Shown: positions 29,455 through 39,141, numbered from the stretch's first letter. The stretch: DNA of 64,000 nucleotides from Streptomyces sp. NBC_00464 (GCF_036013915.1 NZ_CP107899.1:1116001-1180000); one strand, 5' to 3'. Notes: a model not told the origin generated them from the sequence alone. Translations and numbers: made by a program.

Positions 29455-30105
29455 CTATGCTGAGGCCCGCCGCCGGACCAGCTCCTTGCTCTCCGCCGGC
29501 AGCGCGTCGGCGGCCAGCAGGCGCGGCAGCAGTTCGGCGTTGAGGGTCAGGGCCCGGAAGGTGAGCGCGACGGTCACGTCGTGATCGGGCCGGTGCACGA
29601 TCTCGACCGGGTCGGCGGCCCGGATGTCGCCGGGTTCGATCACCCGCAGATACGCACCGGGCCGGGCGGCGTGGGTGAACCTCTTGATCCAGCCCTCCCG
29701 TTGCAGCCAGCCCTGGAACGTTCCGCACGGGATCCGCGGGCACGACACTTCCAGGACCACGTCCGGCCCGATGCGCCAACGCTCGCCGATCAGGGCGCCG
29801 TTGACGTCCAGCCCGAGGGTCGTGAGGTTCTCCCCGAAGGCTCCGTTCGCGAGCGGCCTGCCGAGTTCGCCCTCCCAGCTGTCGAGATCCTCACGGGCGT
29901 GGGCGTAGACGGCCTGGTCGAAGCCTCCGTGATGCTGCAGGTCGTAGACCCGGTCACCGGCGAGGCCGACCACGCCGGTGCCCTTGGGGCCGGGGTCGGC
30001 AACGGCGACCGGCCCGTCAACGGGCCGCTTGTCGATCCCGGTCGCGCTCAGCCCCTTCCAGGGGTTGGGGCGGGGGTGGCCGATATTGACGGAGAGCACC
30101 TTCAT
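29455..30105 (-). CDS. MOSC-domain protein, YiiM type
   Basis: A 216-residue protein that starts MKVLSVNIGHPRP. The MOSC core is clear: GDRVYDLQHHGGFDQAVYAYA-like motif, NGAFGENLTTLGLDV, and the conserved Cys in VSCPRIPCGTFQGW, which in this family binds molybdenum cofactor sulfur. YiiM-type proteins reduce N-hydroxylated bases. The frame is open to 30336 but only this start gives the family N terminus. Divergent from the murA gene. Confidence 0.88.
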   Translation of the reverse strand: MKVLSVNIGHPRPNPWKGLSATGIDKRPVDGPVAVADPGPKGTGVVGLAGDRVYDLQHHGGFDQAVYAHAREDLDSWEGELGRPLANGAFGENLTTLGLDVNGALIGERWRIGPDVVLEVSCPRIPCGTFQGWLQREGWIKRFTHAARPGAYLRVIEPGDIRAADPVEIVHRPDHDVTVALTFRALTLNAELLPRLLAADALPAESKELVRRRASA

Positions 30106-30345
30106 GCCGAGGACGATACGATCCGCCGCCCGCTCGGGCGACAGGGTTTCCGGGCCGTACCGAGCGGCGCCCAGGGGTGAAACCTTCTCGGCCTCCTGCC
30201 GGGTGCCGATGGACGCACTCCGCGTGCCGAACCGCTCCGGCGGGCGGACGATGGAGGAGGACAGCGCGTCCGTGCCGAGCCGCGCCCTCCTCCCGCAGCT
30301 CTGCACCCGGCCGTCACTCGAACGCCACACCCCCACATCAGGCTC

Positions 30346-30361
30346 ATCTCATATCTGAGAT
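30346..30361. promoter_or_regulatory. Dyad just upstream of HTH-murA
   Basis: ATCTCA-N4-TGAGAT is a perfect 6+6 inverted repeat ending 11 bases before the murA ATG and overlapping a possible -10 (GATAAC). It could be the binding site of the enzyme's own N-terminal helix-turn-helix. The rest of the 267-bp gap shows nothing else clear. Confidence 0.45.
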
Positions 30362-30372
30362 AACCTTTTGGC

Positions 30373-31902
30373 ATGTCAGACGACTACCTCGTACGTATCG
30401 GCAAGCTCATCCGTGACGCCCGTCAGCACCGGGGCTGGACACAGAGCCAGCTCGCCGAGGCGCTCGCCACCAGCCAGAGCGCCGTGAACCGCATCGAGCG
30501 CGGCAATCAAAACATCAGCCTTGAGATGATTGCGCGCATCGGTGAAGCTCTCGACAGCGAAATCGTGTCGCTCGGTTACGCCGGCCCCATGCATCTGCGC
30601 GTGGTCGGCGGGCGCCGGCTCTCCGGTTCCATCGACGTCAAGACCAGCAAGAACGCGTGCGTGGCGCTGCTCTGTGCCTCGCTGCTCAACAAGGGCCGCA
30701 CCGTCCTGCGCCGCGTGGCCAGGATCGAGGAGGTCTACCGCCTCCTGGAGGTGCTGAACTCCATCGGGGTGCGCGCCCGGTGGATCAACGACGGCACCGA
30801 CCTGGAGATCGTCCCGCCTGCCCGGCTCGACATGGACGCCATCGACGCGGACGCCGCCCGCCGGACCCGGTCGATCATCATGTTCCTCGGCCCGCTGCTG
30901 CACCGTATGGACCGGTTCAAGCTTCCGTACGCGGGCGGCTGCGACCTCGGCACGCGGACCATCGAGCCGCACATGATCGCGCTGCGCCGCTTCGGTCTGG
31001 AGATCGCCGCGACCGAGGGCATCTACCACGCCCAGGTCGACCACTCCGTCACCCCCGGCCGCCCCATCGTGCTGACCGAGCGCGGCGACACCGTGACCGA
31101 GAACGCACTGCTGGCCGCAGCCCGGCACGACGGCACCACCGTCATCCGCAACGCGTCCTCCAACTACATGGTCCAGGACCTCTGCTTCTTCCTTGAGGCA
31201 CTGGGCGTACGGGTGGACGGCGTCGGCACGACGACGCTGACCGTGCACGGCGTGCCGAACATCGACGTGGACGTCGACTACTCCCCCTCCGAGGACCCGG
31301 TCGAGGCGATGAGCCTGCTCGCCGCCGCCGTCGTCACGGAGTCCCAGCTGACGATCCGCCGGGTGCCGATCGAGTTCCTGGAGATCGAGCTCGCGGTCCT
31401 GGAGGAGATGGGCGTCGACTGCGACCGCACGGCGGAGTACGCGGCCGACAACGGGCGCACCCGCCTGGTCGACCTGACGGTCCGGCCCTCCAAACTGGAG
31501 GCGCCGATCGACAAGATCCACCCGATGCCGTTCCCGGGCCTCAACATCGACAACGTGCCGTTCTTCGCGGCCATCGCCGCCTCGGCCCACGGCCAGACCC
31601 TCATCCATGACTGGGTCTACGACAACCGCGCGATCTACCTCACCGACCTCAACCGCCTCGGCGGCCGCCTCCAGCTCCTGGACCCGCACCGGGTCCTGGT
31701 CGAGGGCCCGACCCGGTGGCGCGCGGCGGAGATGATGTGCCCGCCGGCCCTGCGGCCGGCGGTGGTGGTACTACTCGCGATGATGGCGGCCGAGGGGACC
31801 TCCGTACTGCGCAACGTGTATGTGATCAACCGCGGTTACGAGGAACTGGCGGAGCGGCTGAACTCGGTGGGGGCGCAGATCGAGATCTTCCGGGACATCT
31901 GA
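30373..31902 (+). CDS. murA: UDP-N-acetylglucosamine 1-carboxyvinyltransferase with N-terminal HTH
   Basis: A 509-residue fusion. Residues 1-70 are an XRE helix-turn-helix (IRDARQHRGWTQSQLAEALA, then SQSAVNRIERGNQNIS). From about residue 75 it is MurA/EPSP-synthase fold: GGRRLSGSIDVKTSKNACV at the start of domain 1, the catalytic Cys in YAGGCDLGTRTIEPH, and the C-terminal NVYVINRGYEELAERLNSVGAQIE. MurA adds enolpyruvate to UDP-GlcNAc, the first step of peptidoglycan synthesis. The Cys that fosfomycin attacks is present, so no intrinsic resistance from Cys-to-Asp is expected. Its last codons form the att core used by the islands downstream. Confidence 0.93.
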   Translation: MSDDYLVRIGKLIRDARQHRGWTQSQLAEALATSQSAVNRIERGNQNISLEMIARIGEALDSEIVSLGYAGPMHLRVVGGRRLSGSIDVKTSKNACVALLCASLLNKGRTVLRRVARIEEVYRLLEVLNSIGVRARWINDGTDLEIVPPARLDMDAIDADAARRTRSIIMFLGPLLHRMDRFKLPYAGGCDLGTRTIEPHMIALRRFGLEIAATEGIYHAQVDHSVTPGRPIVLTERGDTVTENALLAAARHDGTTVIRNASSNYMVQDLCFFLEALGVRVDGVGTTTLTVHGVPNIDVDVDYSPSEDPVEAMSLLAAAVVTESQLTIRRVPIEFLEIELAVLEEMGVDCDRTAEYAADNGRTRLVDLTVRPSKLEAPIDKIHPMPFPGLNIDNVPFFAAIAASAHGQTLIHDWVYDNRAIYLTDLNRLGGRLQLLDPHRVLVEGPTRWRAAEMMCPPALRPAVVVLLAMMAAEGTSVLRNVYVINRGYEELAERLNSVGAQIEIFRDI

Positions 31903-32052
31903 AAGCCTGCAAAAATGGCACCGTCACACCCCTTCTGACCTGCACAAATGCGAGTCGAGGCGGGGTGTGACGGATTCCCTGGGACTTTTCTGGGACTTTG
32001 AACCAGGAGCGACGGCTTCCATGCACCGCGCTCTTCACGTGATAAGTCATCG
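31888..32052. repeat. att-like copy 1 (attL) at the murA 3' end
   Basis: Positions 31888-31910, beginning TTCCGGGACATCTGA (last four murA codons and stop), are identical over 23 bp to 47091-47113. Similarity goes on, with gaps, to 32052. Inside is a perfect 12-bp inverted repeat, CCGTCACACCCC (31921-31932) and GGGGTGTGACGG (31962-31973), with CTGACCTGC (from 31935) in its loop. The repeat may also be the murA terminator. The rest of the gap up to 32216 shows no gene I can support. Confidence 0.8.
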
Positions 32053-32216
32053 GAAGGATGCCGGCCGGGGAGAGTCTCGGAAAAGCCCAGGTCAGAGCCC
32101 ATTTCCTGGCTCGCGATACCGCGAGCTGACGCCCAGAGCGTCATGACCAACAGTCCATTCCTCCTCTTCGGGACGGAACAGGTTGCCACGATTAGCCCCC
32201 TGCACGAGCCCCCGGA

Positions 32217-33104
32217 TCATTGATCGCCAGTCCACTGGTGGACTACCTTGCCGACCGCGATGACCAGGCTCTTCACTCGCTGGGCCGGCTCGGGGTAGGC
32301 CGGAACCGGATGTGGGCCGCGGCCGGAGTAGGCAGGTGTGCACGGCTGTGCGTCCTCGGGCTGCGCGGTGGTCGTGGTCGAGATGCCCACCACGTAGTCG
32401 AGACCGCGTTCCTCCAGGCCGAGCCGGAAGGCGGCGGTGTCCCCGTAGCCGCCGTCGGCGATGTCCTGGGGCACCTCGATGCCCCAGGACCGCGTCTCGT
32501 CGATCATGTCGAGGGCCAGCTGCCACTTCTCGACATGGCCCACCTGGGCAGGGATGGCGCACTTGTCACGGCGGGCCACCTTGACCCGGTCGGCCTTCGG
32601 CGAGGCAGGATCCCAGCTCCCGGGCAGGAACAGCCGCCAGTTCACCGCCGCCGAGGCGCCGTTGGAAGCCAGGTGGAGCGAGACTCCGGCCTGGCAGTTG
32701 GTGACCTTGCCCGCAGTGCCGGTGTACTGCCGGGCCACGCTCGCCGACTCGTCCCCGTCCTTGAGGAACCCAGTGTCATCAATGACCAGCGCGGTGGGCT
32801 TCATGACCGGCTGCATGCGCCAGGCCAGCCGGGCCCGCACATGCGCCGCATCCCACGGGCTGGAAGTGACGAAGTGGGCCAGGGCCTGCCGGTTCCCGTC
32901 CTCGCCCAAACGGGCGGCCATCAGCTCCACCGACTTACGCCCGCCGTCCAGCAACAGACCCCGCAGATAGACCCCGCCCCACCGACGCTGATCCTCCCGC
33001 GCGAACGGCTCGAACATCCCCGCCGCGAAGTCCTCCAGATCACACCGGACCGCAGCCTCGGGCACACCGTCGGGCACGACCAGGTCCTCAACGAGGTCGT
33101 GCAT
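32217..33104 (-). pseudogene. IS701-family transposase, C-terminally truncated
   Basis: A 295-residue remnant. It matches IS701-type DDE transposases: FARSDQR-like FAREDQRRWGGVYLRGLLLDG, VTSSPW, LVIDDTGFLKDGDESASVARQYTG with a catalytic Asp pair, and DGGYGDTAAFRLGLEERGL with the second Asp. Family members run to about 400 residues; here the frame stops shortly after GKVVHQWTGDQ, so the region with the catalytic Glu is gone. The element's ends were not found. The truncation lies 165 bases from att copy 1, so the IS was probably cut during island assembly. Confidence 0.82.
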
Positions 33105-33156
33105 GTCGGCGTAGCCGGCGACGAAGTAGTAGGCCCGGTCGTCCGGGACCGGACCC

Positions 33157-33750
33157 TCAGAGGGCTTCGTGCGGACCCAGGATTTCGAACGCCTCATCGA
33201 CGAGTTGCCCCAGGCTATGGCTGCCGTTCCCCGTGATCCAGGTTCGGGTGGCGACCTCCAGAGAACCGAGCGCCGCCTCTGCGAGAAGGGCCGACCGCAT
33301 GTCCTCCGGCGGTGCAGCCAGCCGTTCGGCGAGAGCCTCCGCGACGAGGCCGCGCCAGCGGGCTTTTTTGTCGAGATGGGCGGACCTCAGGGCCGTGCTC
33401 TGTTCGATCATCCGCGCGAGCGCCAGGGATCCCTCGGCGTCGTGGCGGTAATGGTCGATCAACGGTTCCATCGACGCCCGCAACGCGACCCAGGGTGATT
33501 CGGCACCAGGTCGATCCCGCAGAGTAGCCGCGACAGCCTCCCCCAGGGGGTCCAGCGCTCCGAGCACCGCCTCCTCCTTCGACGCGAAGTAGCGGAGGAA
33601 GGTGCTTCGGGACACCCCGGCAGCTGAGGCGACATCCGCGACGGTGACGTTCTCGAATCCCCGGCTCCTGAACATGTGCAGTGCTACTTGCGCCAGCTCC
33701 GCGCGCACTGCGGCGCGCGCGACGGCGCGCGTACCGATCGGTTGCCTCAT
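33157..33750 (-). CDS. TetR-family transcriptional regulator
   Basis: A 197-residue TetR protein. The helix-turn-helix is ENVTVADVASAAGVSRSTFLRYFASKEEAVL near residues 30-60 (in overlapping pieces), with an all-helical ligand domain behind it. Start MRQPIGTRA at 33750 is preferred; 33762 is possible. Divergent from the SDR gene, with an imperfect dyad between, so the SDR is the likely target. The transposase remnant begins just past its stop. Confidence 0.9.
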   Translation of the reverse strand: MRQPIGTRAVARAAVRAELAQVALHMFRSRGFENVTVADVASAAGVSRSTFLRYFASKEEAVLGALDPLGEAVAATLRDRPGAESPWVALRASMEPLIDHYRHDAEGSLALARMIEQSTALRSAHLDKKARWRGLVAEALAERLAAPPEDMRSALLAEAALGSLEVATRTWITGNGSHSLGQLVDEAFEILGPHEAL

Positions 33751-33798
33751 GCCTGCCAGCATAGCCCCGGTTGCAGAAACGACATTGGATGCCTACTT

Positions 33799-33813
33799 TG
33801 GTACTCAGTTCCA
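33799..33813. promoter_or_regulatory. Possible TetR operator
   Basis: TGGTAC-N3-GTTCCA (one mismatch from a perfect 6+6 dyad) lies in the 179-bp gap between the divergent TetR and SDR genes. Confidence 0.4.
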
Positions 33814-33929
33814 CATTTGAGCCCCCACTTCACCTCTGGGACTCATAGTCGCCGAGCAGGTCCGGCATCCGACTGTCGGGTGCGTCAAGTACTGCCGCGC
33901 TTCCACCGCCGTCGCGTCAAGGAGTTGCC

Positions 33930-34850
33930 ATGAGTGAACGACCCACCTGGACCCCGGCCCAGGTCCCGAACCAGAGCGGCCGTGTCGCCGTCGTCACGGG
34001 CGGAGGCTCCGGACTGGGGCTGGCCATCGCGACGGCGCTCGCCGGACAGGGCGCGCATGTGGTGATCGCCGTCCGGGACGTCGGGCGCGGCGATCGCGCC
34101 GTCGCAGGCATCACAGCAGCAGTGCCTGGAGCCTCGGTGGACGTACAGCTCCTCGACCTTGCCTCCCTCGCGTCCGTGCGCCAGGCCGCACGCGACCTGC
34201 GGACCCGCCATTCCGGGATCGACTTGCTGATCAACAACGCGGGAGTGATGTGGACACCCTTGATCCGCACCGAGGACGGCTTCGAACTCCAGATGGGGAC
34301 CAATCACCTCGGTCACTTCGCACTGACCGGGCTCCTTCTGCCGCTGATGCTGGACCGGGAGGACTCCCGAGTGATCACTGTCAGCAGCAGTAGCCATCGG
34401 GGCGCGCGCCTCGACTTCGACGACCTCAACGCGGAGCGTTCCTACGATCGGCGGGCCACCTACGCGCGGTCGAAGCTGGCCAATCTGCTCTTCACGTACG
34501 AGTTGCAGCGGAGGTTGGACGGCGCCGGCGCTGTCACCAGGGCGCTGGCCGCGCATCCCGGCGGGGCGTCCACTGGGCTGACCCGCAATGCGCCGGCTCA
34601 CATGAGGTTCCTCAACGCCGTGCTGGGCCCCGTGATGACGCACAGCGCCGAGCGCGGGGCACTGTCGGCGCTGCGGGCGGCGACCGACCCCCGCGCCCTG
34701 GGAGGTGAGTATTACGGACCGCGCGGGCTTGGAGAGATGCGTGGCGCACCAAGGCGCACCAGCTCTCACCCCGGCTCCCACGATGTCGTCGCTCAACTGC
34801 GGCTGTGGGAAGCGTCAGTGGAACTGACGGGTGTGCAGCCCCCCGTGTGA
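33930..34850 (+). CDS. Short-chain dehydrogenase/reductase
   Basis: A 306-residue SDR enzyme similar to the retinol-dehydrogenase/WW-domain oxidoreductase type. Cofactor motif VVTGGGSGLGLAIA, then LLINNAGVM. The catalytic Ser-Tyr-Lys appears as SSSSH, and a YARSKLANLLF (YxxxK) motif. AAGGAG precedes the ATG. Substrate unknown. Divergent from a TetR gene that probably represses it. Confidence 0.92.
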   Translation: MSERPTWTPAQVPNQSGRVAVVTGGGSGLGLAIATALAGQGAHVVIAVRDVGRGDRAVAGITAAVPGASVDVQLLDLASLASVRQAARDLRTRHSGIDLLINNAGVMWTPLIRTEDGFELQMGTNHLGHFALTGLLLPLMLDREDSRVITVSSSSHRGARLDFDDLNAERSYDRRATYARSKLANLLFTYELQRRLDGAGAVTRALAAHPGGASTGLTRNAPAHMRFLNAVLGPVMTHSAERGALSALRAATDPRALGGEYYGPRGLGEMRGAPRRTSSHPGSHDVVAQLRLWEASVELTGVQPPV

Positions 34851-35019
34851 CAGGGCCGTTCGAAGGTGATCACCCGATGGACAGTGATTGCCCTGTCGAC
34901 GGGGACACCACGGCAGCACGATGCCGGGGTGCAGGTGCACTCGGTGAACGTGCTCACCGCTGTGACCGGTCGACGGTGCACTGCCACGCCCCTCCCAACG
35001 TGCTGTCACGGAAGGCAAT

Positions 35020-35898
35020 ATGCCTCGTCTCATAAAATCTGCGGGCGCCATCACTGCGGCGCTCGCCGGTCTGCTCACCCTGAATTCGACCGTTGCCCCT
35101 CCGGCCAGTGCCACCCAGACGGTCGGCACGACGGCGGAGTACGTGGCTCTGGGCGATTCCTACGCGTCCGGAGCCGGTCTGCTGGGGAAGATCGACACCG
35201 CCTGCGACCGCTCCGATCGCGGATACCCGGCAGTCCTGGCCCGGTCTCTGAAGCCGGCCGTCCACCGCAACGTCACGTGCTCCGGTGCCACCACCGCGCA
35301 ACTGACCACGGCACAGGGAGGTAACCCGGCACAGCTCACCGCGTTGAGTGCCAAAACCACCCTGGTGACCCTGACCATCGGCGGCAACGACATCGGCTTC
35401 TCGGGCATCCTCACCACGTGTGTGGTGACCGGGGTCTCCAACCCGACCGGTTCTCCCTGCCGGGCGTACTACAAAGGAGGAGGAACGGACCAGTTGGCGG
35501 CACGGACTGCCGCCACGCAGCCGAAGATCGCCGCAGCGCTGACCGCCATCAAACAGCGCAGCCCCAAGGCGAAGGTGGTCGTTGTCGGATATCCGTCCAT
35601 CGTCCCCGACGACGGGGCCAAGTGTCGGCCCTCTCTGCCCCTCGCGGACGGTGACGTCGGCTATCTGCGGGACGTCACCAAGAAGTTCAACGCCATGCTC
35701 GCGTCCACGGCCGCGGCAGCGAACGTGACGTACGCGGACACCTACACGCCGACCGTCGGCAGGGACATGTGCCGTTCAGCGGCCACCCGGTTCATCGAGC
35801 CCCTGACGACGACCGCGGCCGCTCCCGCGCACCCCAACGCTTTGGGCCAGTTCGTGATGGCGCTGCCGGTGGTCGACCTCTTCACCCGAAGCAGCTGA
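35020..35898 (+). CDS. Secreted SGNH/GDSL esterase
   Basis: A 292-residue secreted hydrolase. A signal peptide is visible (KSAGAITAALAGLLTLNSTVAPPASA). The SGNH blocks are present: VALGDSYASGAG with the nucleophile Ser, the Gly in VTCSGATT, GGNDIGFSG with Asn, and the C-terminal HPNALGQ with the His. Cys pairs suggest disulfides. It resembles Streptomyces secreted lipases/esterases. A very strong hairpin follows about 120 bases downstream. The 169-bp gap before it holds its promoter but no clear motif. Confidence 0.92.
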   Translation: MPRLIKSAGAITAALAGLLTLNSTVAPPASATQTVGTTAEYVALGDSYASGAGLLGKIDTACDRSDRGYPAVLARSLKPAVHRNVTCSGATTAQLTTAQGGNPAQLTALSAKTTLVTLTIGGNDIGFSGILTTCVVTGVSNPTGSPCRAYYKGGGTDQLAARTAATQPKIAAALTAIKQRSPKAKVVVVGYPSIVPDDGAKCRPSLPLADGDVGYLRDVTKKFNAMLASTAAAANVTYADTYTPTVGRDMCRSAATRFIEPLTTTAAAPAHPNALGQFVMALPVVDLFTRSS

Positions 35899-36016
35899 AC
35901 TCCGCCCGACGACTGGACCACGTGCTCCGTGTCCCTCGCTCACAGAGGCGGGGAGGGGACACGGGCCGAGCGGGTGCTGTCGCCGGCTGTCGCCAATACG
36001 TACCGGCACCGCTCCC

Positions 36017-36060
36017 CCGGCTTCCGGCCCACCACACGTGTGTGGTGGGCCGGAAGCCGG
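36017..36060. terminator. 21-bp perfect hairpin after the esterase gene
   Basis: An uninterrupted 21-bp inverted repeat (36017-36037 with 36040-36060, centre ACACGTGTG). It is the strongest stem in the window. It lies between the SGNH gene and the next plus-strand start at 36096, so a terminator is likely. Confidence 0.75.
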
Positions 36061-36095
36061 TGCGCCCGTGCCCACCATCTCGAGGAGCACCTTCC

Positions 36096-36995
36096 TTGCC
36101 AGAACTTCCCAGGCGGGACACCACCCGGGCTGTCGCCCCCACACCGGACAGGCGTTCAGGGGACGGGGACGCGGCCAAACTCGCGTCCGCACGAGCCGCG
36201 CTCGCACGGGCCAGAGTCGCGCACCGGTCGGAGAACGACAGTCGGGCGCGGCCTTCCGCTGCGACGACCGGGACGACGACCGAGGGCGCACCGACCTCGG
36301 AGAAGCGGAACCAGCCGAGCGTGACGGGCGTTCCCGCGCACTCGTCGTTGCCCATCCGGAAGAGACGGCTGCTCCTTGCAGCGGCCGCCTTGGTAGTGGC
36401 CATCGCAGGCAGTGCGGCGTTCGTCGCCCTCGCCGGACCGGATGCCGACCGGGCCACGAGCGGTCGTGGCAGCGCGGTCGGCACAGATGACCATGTGTTC
36501 CACGATGGCTCCGAGGAGGATGACACCACTCGCGCACCGGGTTCGTCCCCCTCTGCTGTTGCCGCTGAAGGGTCCTCGGTCGCCGCCACTGCCCCCGCCG
36601 AGGTGGACCGCAGCGGCGCGACGGCCGCGCCCGGCGGGGATGGCGCCACATCGGATGCCGGTCCGGCCCCCACTCCCGGGACGAGCGGTTCCGCCGCCGA
36701 GGAAGGTGTGGAAGAGACCGAGAAGGTGACCGTCGTGCCCGCTGGGGGCAGCGCCCTGGTGGTCGAGGCCGGCGGCGCCTGTCTCTCCGCGCGAGGAGTG
36801 GGCTCCGAGTTGTTCGTCGGGGAGTGCGACGGATCGTCCGGTCAGTCCTGGGGTTTCGGCTCAGACGGCGCGCTGCGCCAGGGTTCCTCGTGTGCGGCCG
36901 TCACCGGCGTGGAGGACCGTACGCCGGTCGTGCTGGCATCCTGCGACGGTTCCTCCGCCCAGCTCATCCGCCTGGCGGGATCGGCGTTGATGTCC
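36096..36995 (+). pseudogene. Membrane-anchored ricin-type lectin protein, 3' truncated
   Basis: A TTG start at 36096 with GAGGAG 8 bases upstream opens a protein with a basic cytoplasmic part, one membrane helix (RRLLLAAAALVVAIAGSAAF), a Ser/Thr/Pro/Gly-rich linker and the first half of a ricin B lectin domain (GGACLSARGVGSELFVGECD, SGQSWGFGSDG, QxW type). At about 36990 the lectin sequence stops and the frame runs antisense into an NRPS gene until 37763. So the gene has lost its end at a deletion joint. Lectin call is firm; the joint position is good to about 15 bases. Confidence 0.7.
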
Positions 36996-38831
36996 GGAGC
37001 CACCGACCGTCACCTCCACCCCGGCATCGGCCAGCACGTAGCCGATCCGCTCCGCCGGGTTCGCCGGGTCCAGCGGCACGTAGGCCGCACCGGACTTGAG
37101 CACACCCAGCAGCGCCGGAATCAGCTCCGCGTCCCGCTCCAGGCACAGTCCCACCATCGACTCCGGGCCCACCCCCAGCGACCGCAGATAATGCGCGAGC
37201 CGGTTCGCCCGCCGGTTCACCTCCCCGTACGTCAACTCCTGGCCGCCGGCGACCACAGCCACCGCGTCCGGCGCCGCGGCGACCCGCTCCTCGAACACCT
37301 CCTGCACACACCGCGACACGGCCACGGATGGTGCATCGGAGTTGCCCGCCCCGAGCAGCGACTCCCGCTCCCGCTCCTCAAGGAGGTCGAGCAGGGAGAG
37401 CGGACGCTCGGGCGCGGCGACGGCGGACTCGAGCAGGCGTACGAAGTGCCGGGCCATGCGCTCGACGGTGTCGCGCTCGAAGAGCGCCGTCGCATAGACC
37501 AGCTGCCCCTCGAAGCGGTCGTCAGCGGCGTCGTTGATCTGGAGCTCGAGATCGCACTTGGCGATCCGACTCGTCATCGGGTAGGCCTCCACGTCCAGAC
37601 CGGGCAGGGCCAGTCCGCCGTCCCCGCGCTGGTGCATCGTGAGCGCCACCTGGTAGAGCGGCGTGCGGGACATGTCGCGTTCCGGCCTCAGCTCGTCGAC
37701 CAACTGGGCGAACGGCACGGCCTGGTGGTCGTAGGCGTCGATGAGCGTGGTGCGGGCCCGTGAGAGGAATGTCGCGAAACTGGGGTCGTCCTCCCATCTT
37801 GCGCGCAGCACGAGGCTGTTGATGCCGTAGCCGATGAGCGACTGAAGCTGCGGGTGGGTGCGCCCGGACACGGTCGTGCCGACCGGCACGTCGCGCTGCC
37901 CGGTGTAGCGGGCGACCAGCGCCTGGAACGCCGAGAGCAGCACGACGAAGGGGGTGGTGTCGTGACGCCGGGCGATGTCCCGGACGACGGCGGTGAGCTG
38001 GGAGGAGAGCGTGAAGGAGACCTCCGCGCCGTCGTGGCTGCGGAAGGCGGGCCTGGGCCGGTCCGCTGGCAGGTCCACGGGTGCGGCGTCGGCGAGCTGG
38101 GCCCGCCAGTAGTCCAGGTGCCCCTCCATGGCCTTCCCGGAGGTCTCCGAGCGCAGCCAGCCCGCGTAGTCGGCGTACTGGATGGGGAGTTCGTCCAGCG
38201 GTGAGGGGTGCCCGTCGCGGAACGCATCGTAGAAGGCCGCCAGTTCATTTCCGAGAACACGGCTCGACCAGGCATCGAAGGCGATGTGGTGGAACACCGT
38301 GGTGAGGATGTGGTCGTCCGGTGCCAGCCGCAGCAGCCGAGCCCGCGCGGGCCACTGCTGCTCCACGTCGAAGGAGGTGACGGCCTCCTGGGCCACCAGC
38401 TCGGCCGCCCACCGCTCCGCGTCGGACGCTGTCGGGGACGCCACGTCGCCCGCGTGCTCGGTGAGCGGCAGCTCCACGGCGTCCACGGCGTCGTCGACGA
38501 TCTGCACCGGCTCGGTGCCGTCCAGTGCGTAGCGGGTGCGCAGGATCTCGTGGCGGGCGGTCAGTCCGGTCCAGGCCCGGCGCAGCGCGGCGACGTCCAG
38601 GCCGCCGCGGATCCGGAACGCGAACGGCACGAGGTACTCGGCGCTGCCAGGTTCCAGCCGGTTGAGGAACCACATCTGCTGCTGCCCGTGCGACAGGCAC
38701 AGCGGGGCGTCGCGGTCCACGGGCTCGATGCCGGGGCGGTCTCCGCGGGAGGCCCCGCTGAGCCGCTGGCGGAGGAGCCTCTCTCGAAGAACGTCGACGG
38801 CAGCACTTCGCTCGTTGTTCTCGGCGCTCAT
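36996..38831 (-). pseudogene. NRPS gene, first condensation domain plus start of adenylation domain
   Basis: The N-terminal part of a nonribosomal peptide synthetase. The start at 38831 has GGAGGAG 8 bases upstream. The condensation domain (about residues 45-470) shows C1 LSHGQQQMWFL, C2 RHEILRTRY and the HHxxxD motif as HHIAFDAWS, where Ala replaces the usual Gly after Asp. The adenylation domain begins with LTYGEVNRRANRLA and LKSGAAYVPLDP, then ends before the AMP-binding A3 motif at the joint near 36996, after GVEVTV. No thiolation domain remains, so it cannot work as a synthetase. mbtH lies directly upstream. Confidence 0.85.
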
Positions 38832-38922
38832 CTGTGTTGCTCCTCCTGCCACCGCAACCGCGTAGCCAACTCGATGGGGAAATCTGACCGCTTGAGCTCA
38901 ACCGTTGTGTCTCTGCCGGGAG

Positions 38923-39141
38923 TCAGTGAGCCGCTTGCTCTTCCATGCGCCGACGGAGGCTGAGCGGACGCATGTCGGTCCACACCTCGTCGATGTGCTC
39001 CAGGCACGCGGCGCGTGATCCGGTGGTGCCCTCGGCACGCCAGCCCGCCGGGATGTCCCGGTCGGCCCACCAGATCGAGTACTGCTCCTCGTCGTTGATC
39101 ACGACGTGGTAGGTCTGGTTGTCGTCCCGCTCTTCGGCCAT
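38923..39141 (-). CDS. MbtH-like protein
   Basis: A 72-residue member of the MbtH family, small chaperone-like partners that activate NRPS adenylation domains. The signature is visible: YHVVINDEEQYSIWWADRDIPAGW, then CLEHIDEVWTDMRPLSLR in overlapping pieces. It lies 92 bases upstream of the truncated NRPS gene on the same strand and was probably co-transcribed with it. With its NRPS broken it may serve another cluster in trans. Confidence 0.93.
   Translation of the reverse strand: MAEERDDNQTYHVVINDEEQYSIWWADRDIPAGWRAEGTTGSRAACLEHIDEVWTDMRPLSLRRRMEEQAAH

Noticed and set aside
31888..31910. tRNA gene as the attachment site
   Set aside because: No cloverleaf or CCA end can be drawn; the core lies in the murA stop region.
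31974..32010. GGGACTT repeats as a CRISPR-like or tandem repeat array
   Set aside because: Only two to three irregular copies occur at each att site, without spacers of even length.
36996..37763. Continuation of the ricin-lectin frame into the NRPS region
   Set aside because: It is antisense to a condensation domain with clear motifs; the lectin homology ends at about 36990.
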